From JAVVHH01 sp032249615 (GTDB lineage: Bacteria; Pseudomonadota; Alphaproteobacteria; Acetobacterales; Acetobacteraceae), in NCBI GenBank assembly GCA_032249615.1, contig JAVVHH010000201.1, positions 1 to 5,648 of the forward strand: a stretch of 5,648 bases of DNA, written 5' to 3'. This document shows positions 4,958 to 5,648 of this stretch, in pieces. The stretch's first letter is position 1, and each line of letters opens with the position of its first letter. A model generated the notes under the pieces. That model was given only the letters and a program-made list of their open reading frames with translations. It was not told the origin of the DNA and did no database searches. A program made the position numbers and the translations under genes.

Positions 4958-5648
4958 ATGGCAATTTCGAAGAAGCCTTCCCGCAAGACCGCCTCGACGA
5001 AGCAAGCGGCCGTCCCGGTCACGCCTGATCGGCAGGCGATCGAGGGGTTCCTTGCCGCGATCGCGGGAGGCACCGACGATGATGCCCTCTCGAAAGCCCA
5101 GGACGTGATGTACGACGCTTGGGAGCGAACCACCACTCGGTCCCGGATCGCACTCGCGCGGAAAGCGTTGGCGATCTCACCGCTGTGCGCGGACGCCTAC
5201 AATCTGCTAGCCGACGAAGCCAAGACGCCCGAGGAGGCCCGGGATCTCTACATTCGTGGCGTTGAGGCCGGACAACTGGCGCTTGGTCCGGCAGGGTTCG
5301 AGGAGTTCGACGGGCACTTCTGGGGGTTTCTCGAAACCCGGCCCTACATGCGCGCACGGCATGGGTTAGCGATGAGCCTGCTGCAATTGGGCGAAGAGGA
5401 CGCAGCCCTCGAGCATTTCCGGGCCATGCTGAAGCTGAATCCCAACGACAACCAGGGCATCCGTTACCTGCTTCTGGCCGGGCTGCTCCGTCGCGGTGAT
5501 CTGCCCGGGGCCAAGGCGCTGCTGGCGGCCTATGGCGACGAATGGAGCGCAAACTGGCTTTACACGAGAGCTTTGATCGCTTTCCGCGAAAATGCGAGGG
5601 CCAAGCCGGCAACTCTGAAGCTGCTGGAAGACGCTCGATCCTCAAACG
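4958..5648 (+). CDS. TPR protein resembling the ST7-like family (3' end outside window)
   Basis: The frame is open from ATG 4958 to the edge (230 codons seen). An AGGGAG site (4943-4948) sits 9 nt upstream. The first ~20 residues are basic and Lys/Ser/Thr-rich (MAISKKPSRKTASTKQ), with no signal peptide or membrane segment. The remainder is helical and TPR-like: MYDAWE (51-56), RKALAISPLCADAYNLLADEA (68-88), GHFWGFLETRPYMRARHGLAMSLLQLGEEDAALEHF (119-154), and MLKLNPNDNQGIRYLLLAGLL (157-177). From memory, these motifs match bacterial tetratricopeptide proteins assigned to the ST7-like family, whose function is not established and which probably scaffold protein contacts in the cytoplasm. It starts 30 bp after the resolvase stop on the same strand, so it may be a passenger gene of the Tn3-family unit, possibly co-transcribed. 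Codon use is close to the resolvase and less extreme in GC than tnpA. Confidence 0.8.
   Translation, partial: MAISKKPSRKTASTKQAAVPVTPDRQAIEGFLAAIAGGTDDDALSKAQDVMYDAWERTTTRSRIALARKALAISPLCADAYNLLADEAKTPEEARDLYIRGVEAGQLALGPAGFEEFDGHFWGFLETRPYMRARHGLAMSLLQLGEEDAALEHFRAMLKLNPNDNQGIRYLLLAGLLRRGDLPGAKALLAAYGDEWSANWLYTRALIAFRENARAKPATLKLLEDARSSN

Noticed and set aside
1..5648. CRISPR array, tRNA or rRNA genes
   Set aside because: No regularly spaced repeats and no recognisable tRNA or rRNA segments were found on either strand by reading.

Overview
The window is a nested, decaying block of transposable elements in GC-rich DNA. The codon bias and protein types suggest a GC-rich proteobacterium, probably alphaproteobacterial, from a plasmid or genomic island. 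That assignment is inferred from style only; no host marker gene is present.

Layout. (1) Positions 1-55 look like the outer end of an IS66-type insertion sequence: read on the minus strand, the boundary starts GTAAGCGCGCGC. (2) Positions 56-2826, minus strand, are a Tn3-family transposase gene (tnpA). It stays in one frame for 924 codons but carries two internal UAG codons (1794-1792 and 828-826) and stops where the IS66-like end begins, so it lacks roughly the last 60 residues of the family. (3) Positions 2827-2983 are a divergent intergenic region with perfect dyads, the expected place for the resolution site (res) and the promoters. (4) A serine resolvase gene (tnpR, plus strand) starts at 2984 and is split at codon 64 by a 1374-bp IS110-family element of the IS1111 layout (about 3175-4548). 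Removing the element restores an uninterrupted 189-residue resolvase (2984-3174 joined to 4549-4927). (5) 30 bp after the resolvase, a gene for a TPR protein resembling the ST7-like family starts at 4958 and runs off the right edge.

The most informative part is the 292-bp non-coding tail of the IS1111-type element. On the transposase strand it has the layout of a bridge RNA (seekRNA). Two 7-nt segments match the two sides of the element's own end junction, and they flank an 8-bp hairpin. A second loop upstream carries a 6-nt segment complementary to the resolvase target immediately beside the CT core. The abutted ends would also form a promoter-like pair of hexamers at 17-nt spacing.

Together: a Tn3-family transposon (tnpA, res, tnpR and possibly the TPR gene as passenger) lost function through two nonsense codons, an IS66-like hit in tnpA and an RNA-guided IS110-family hit in tnpR. 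The IS110-family element itself looks intact and probably active.
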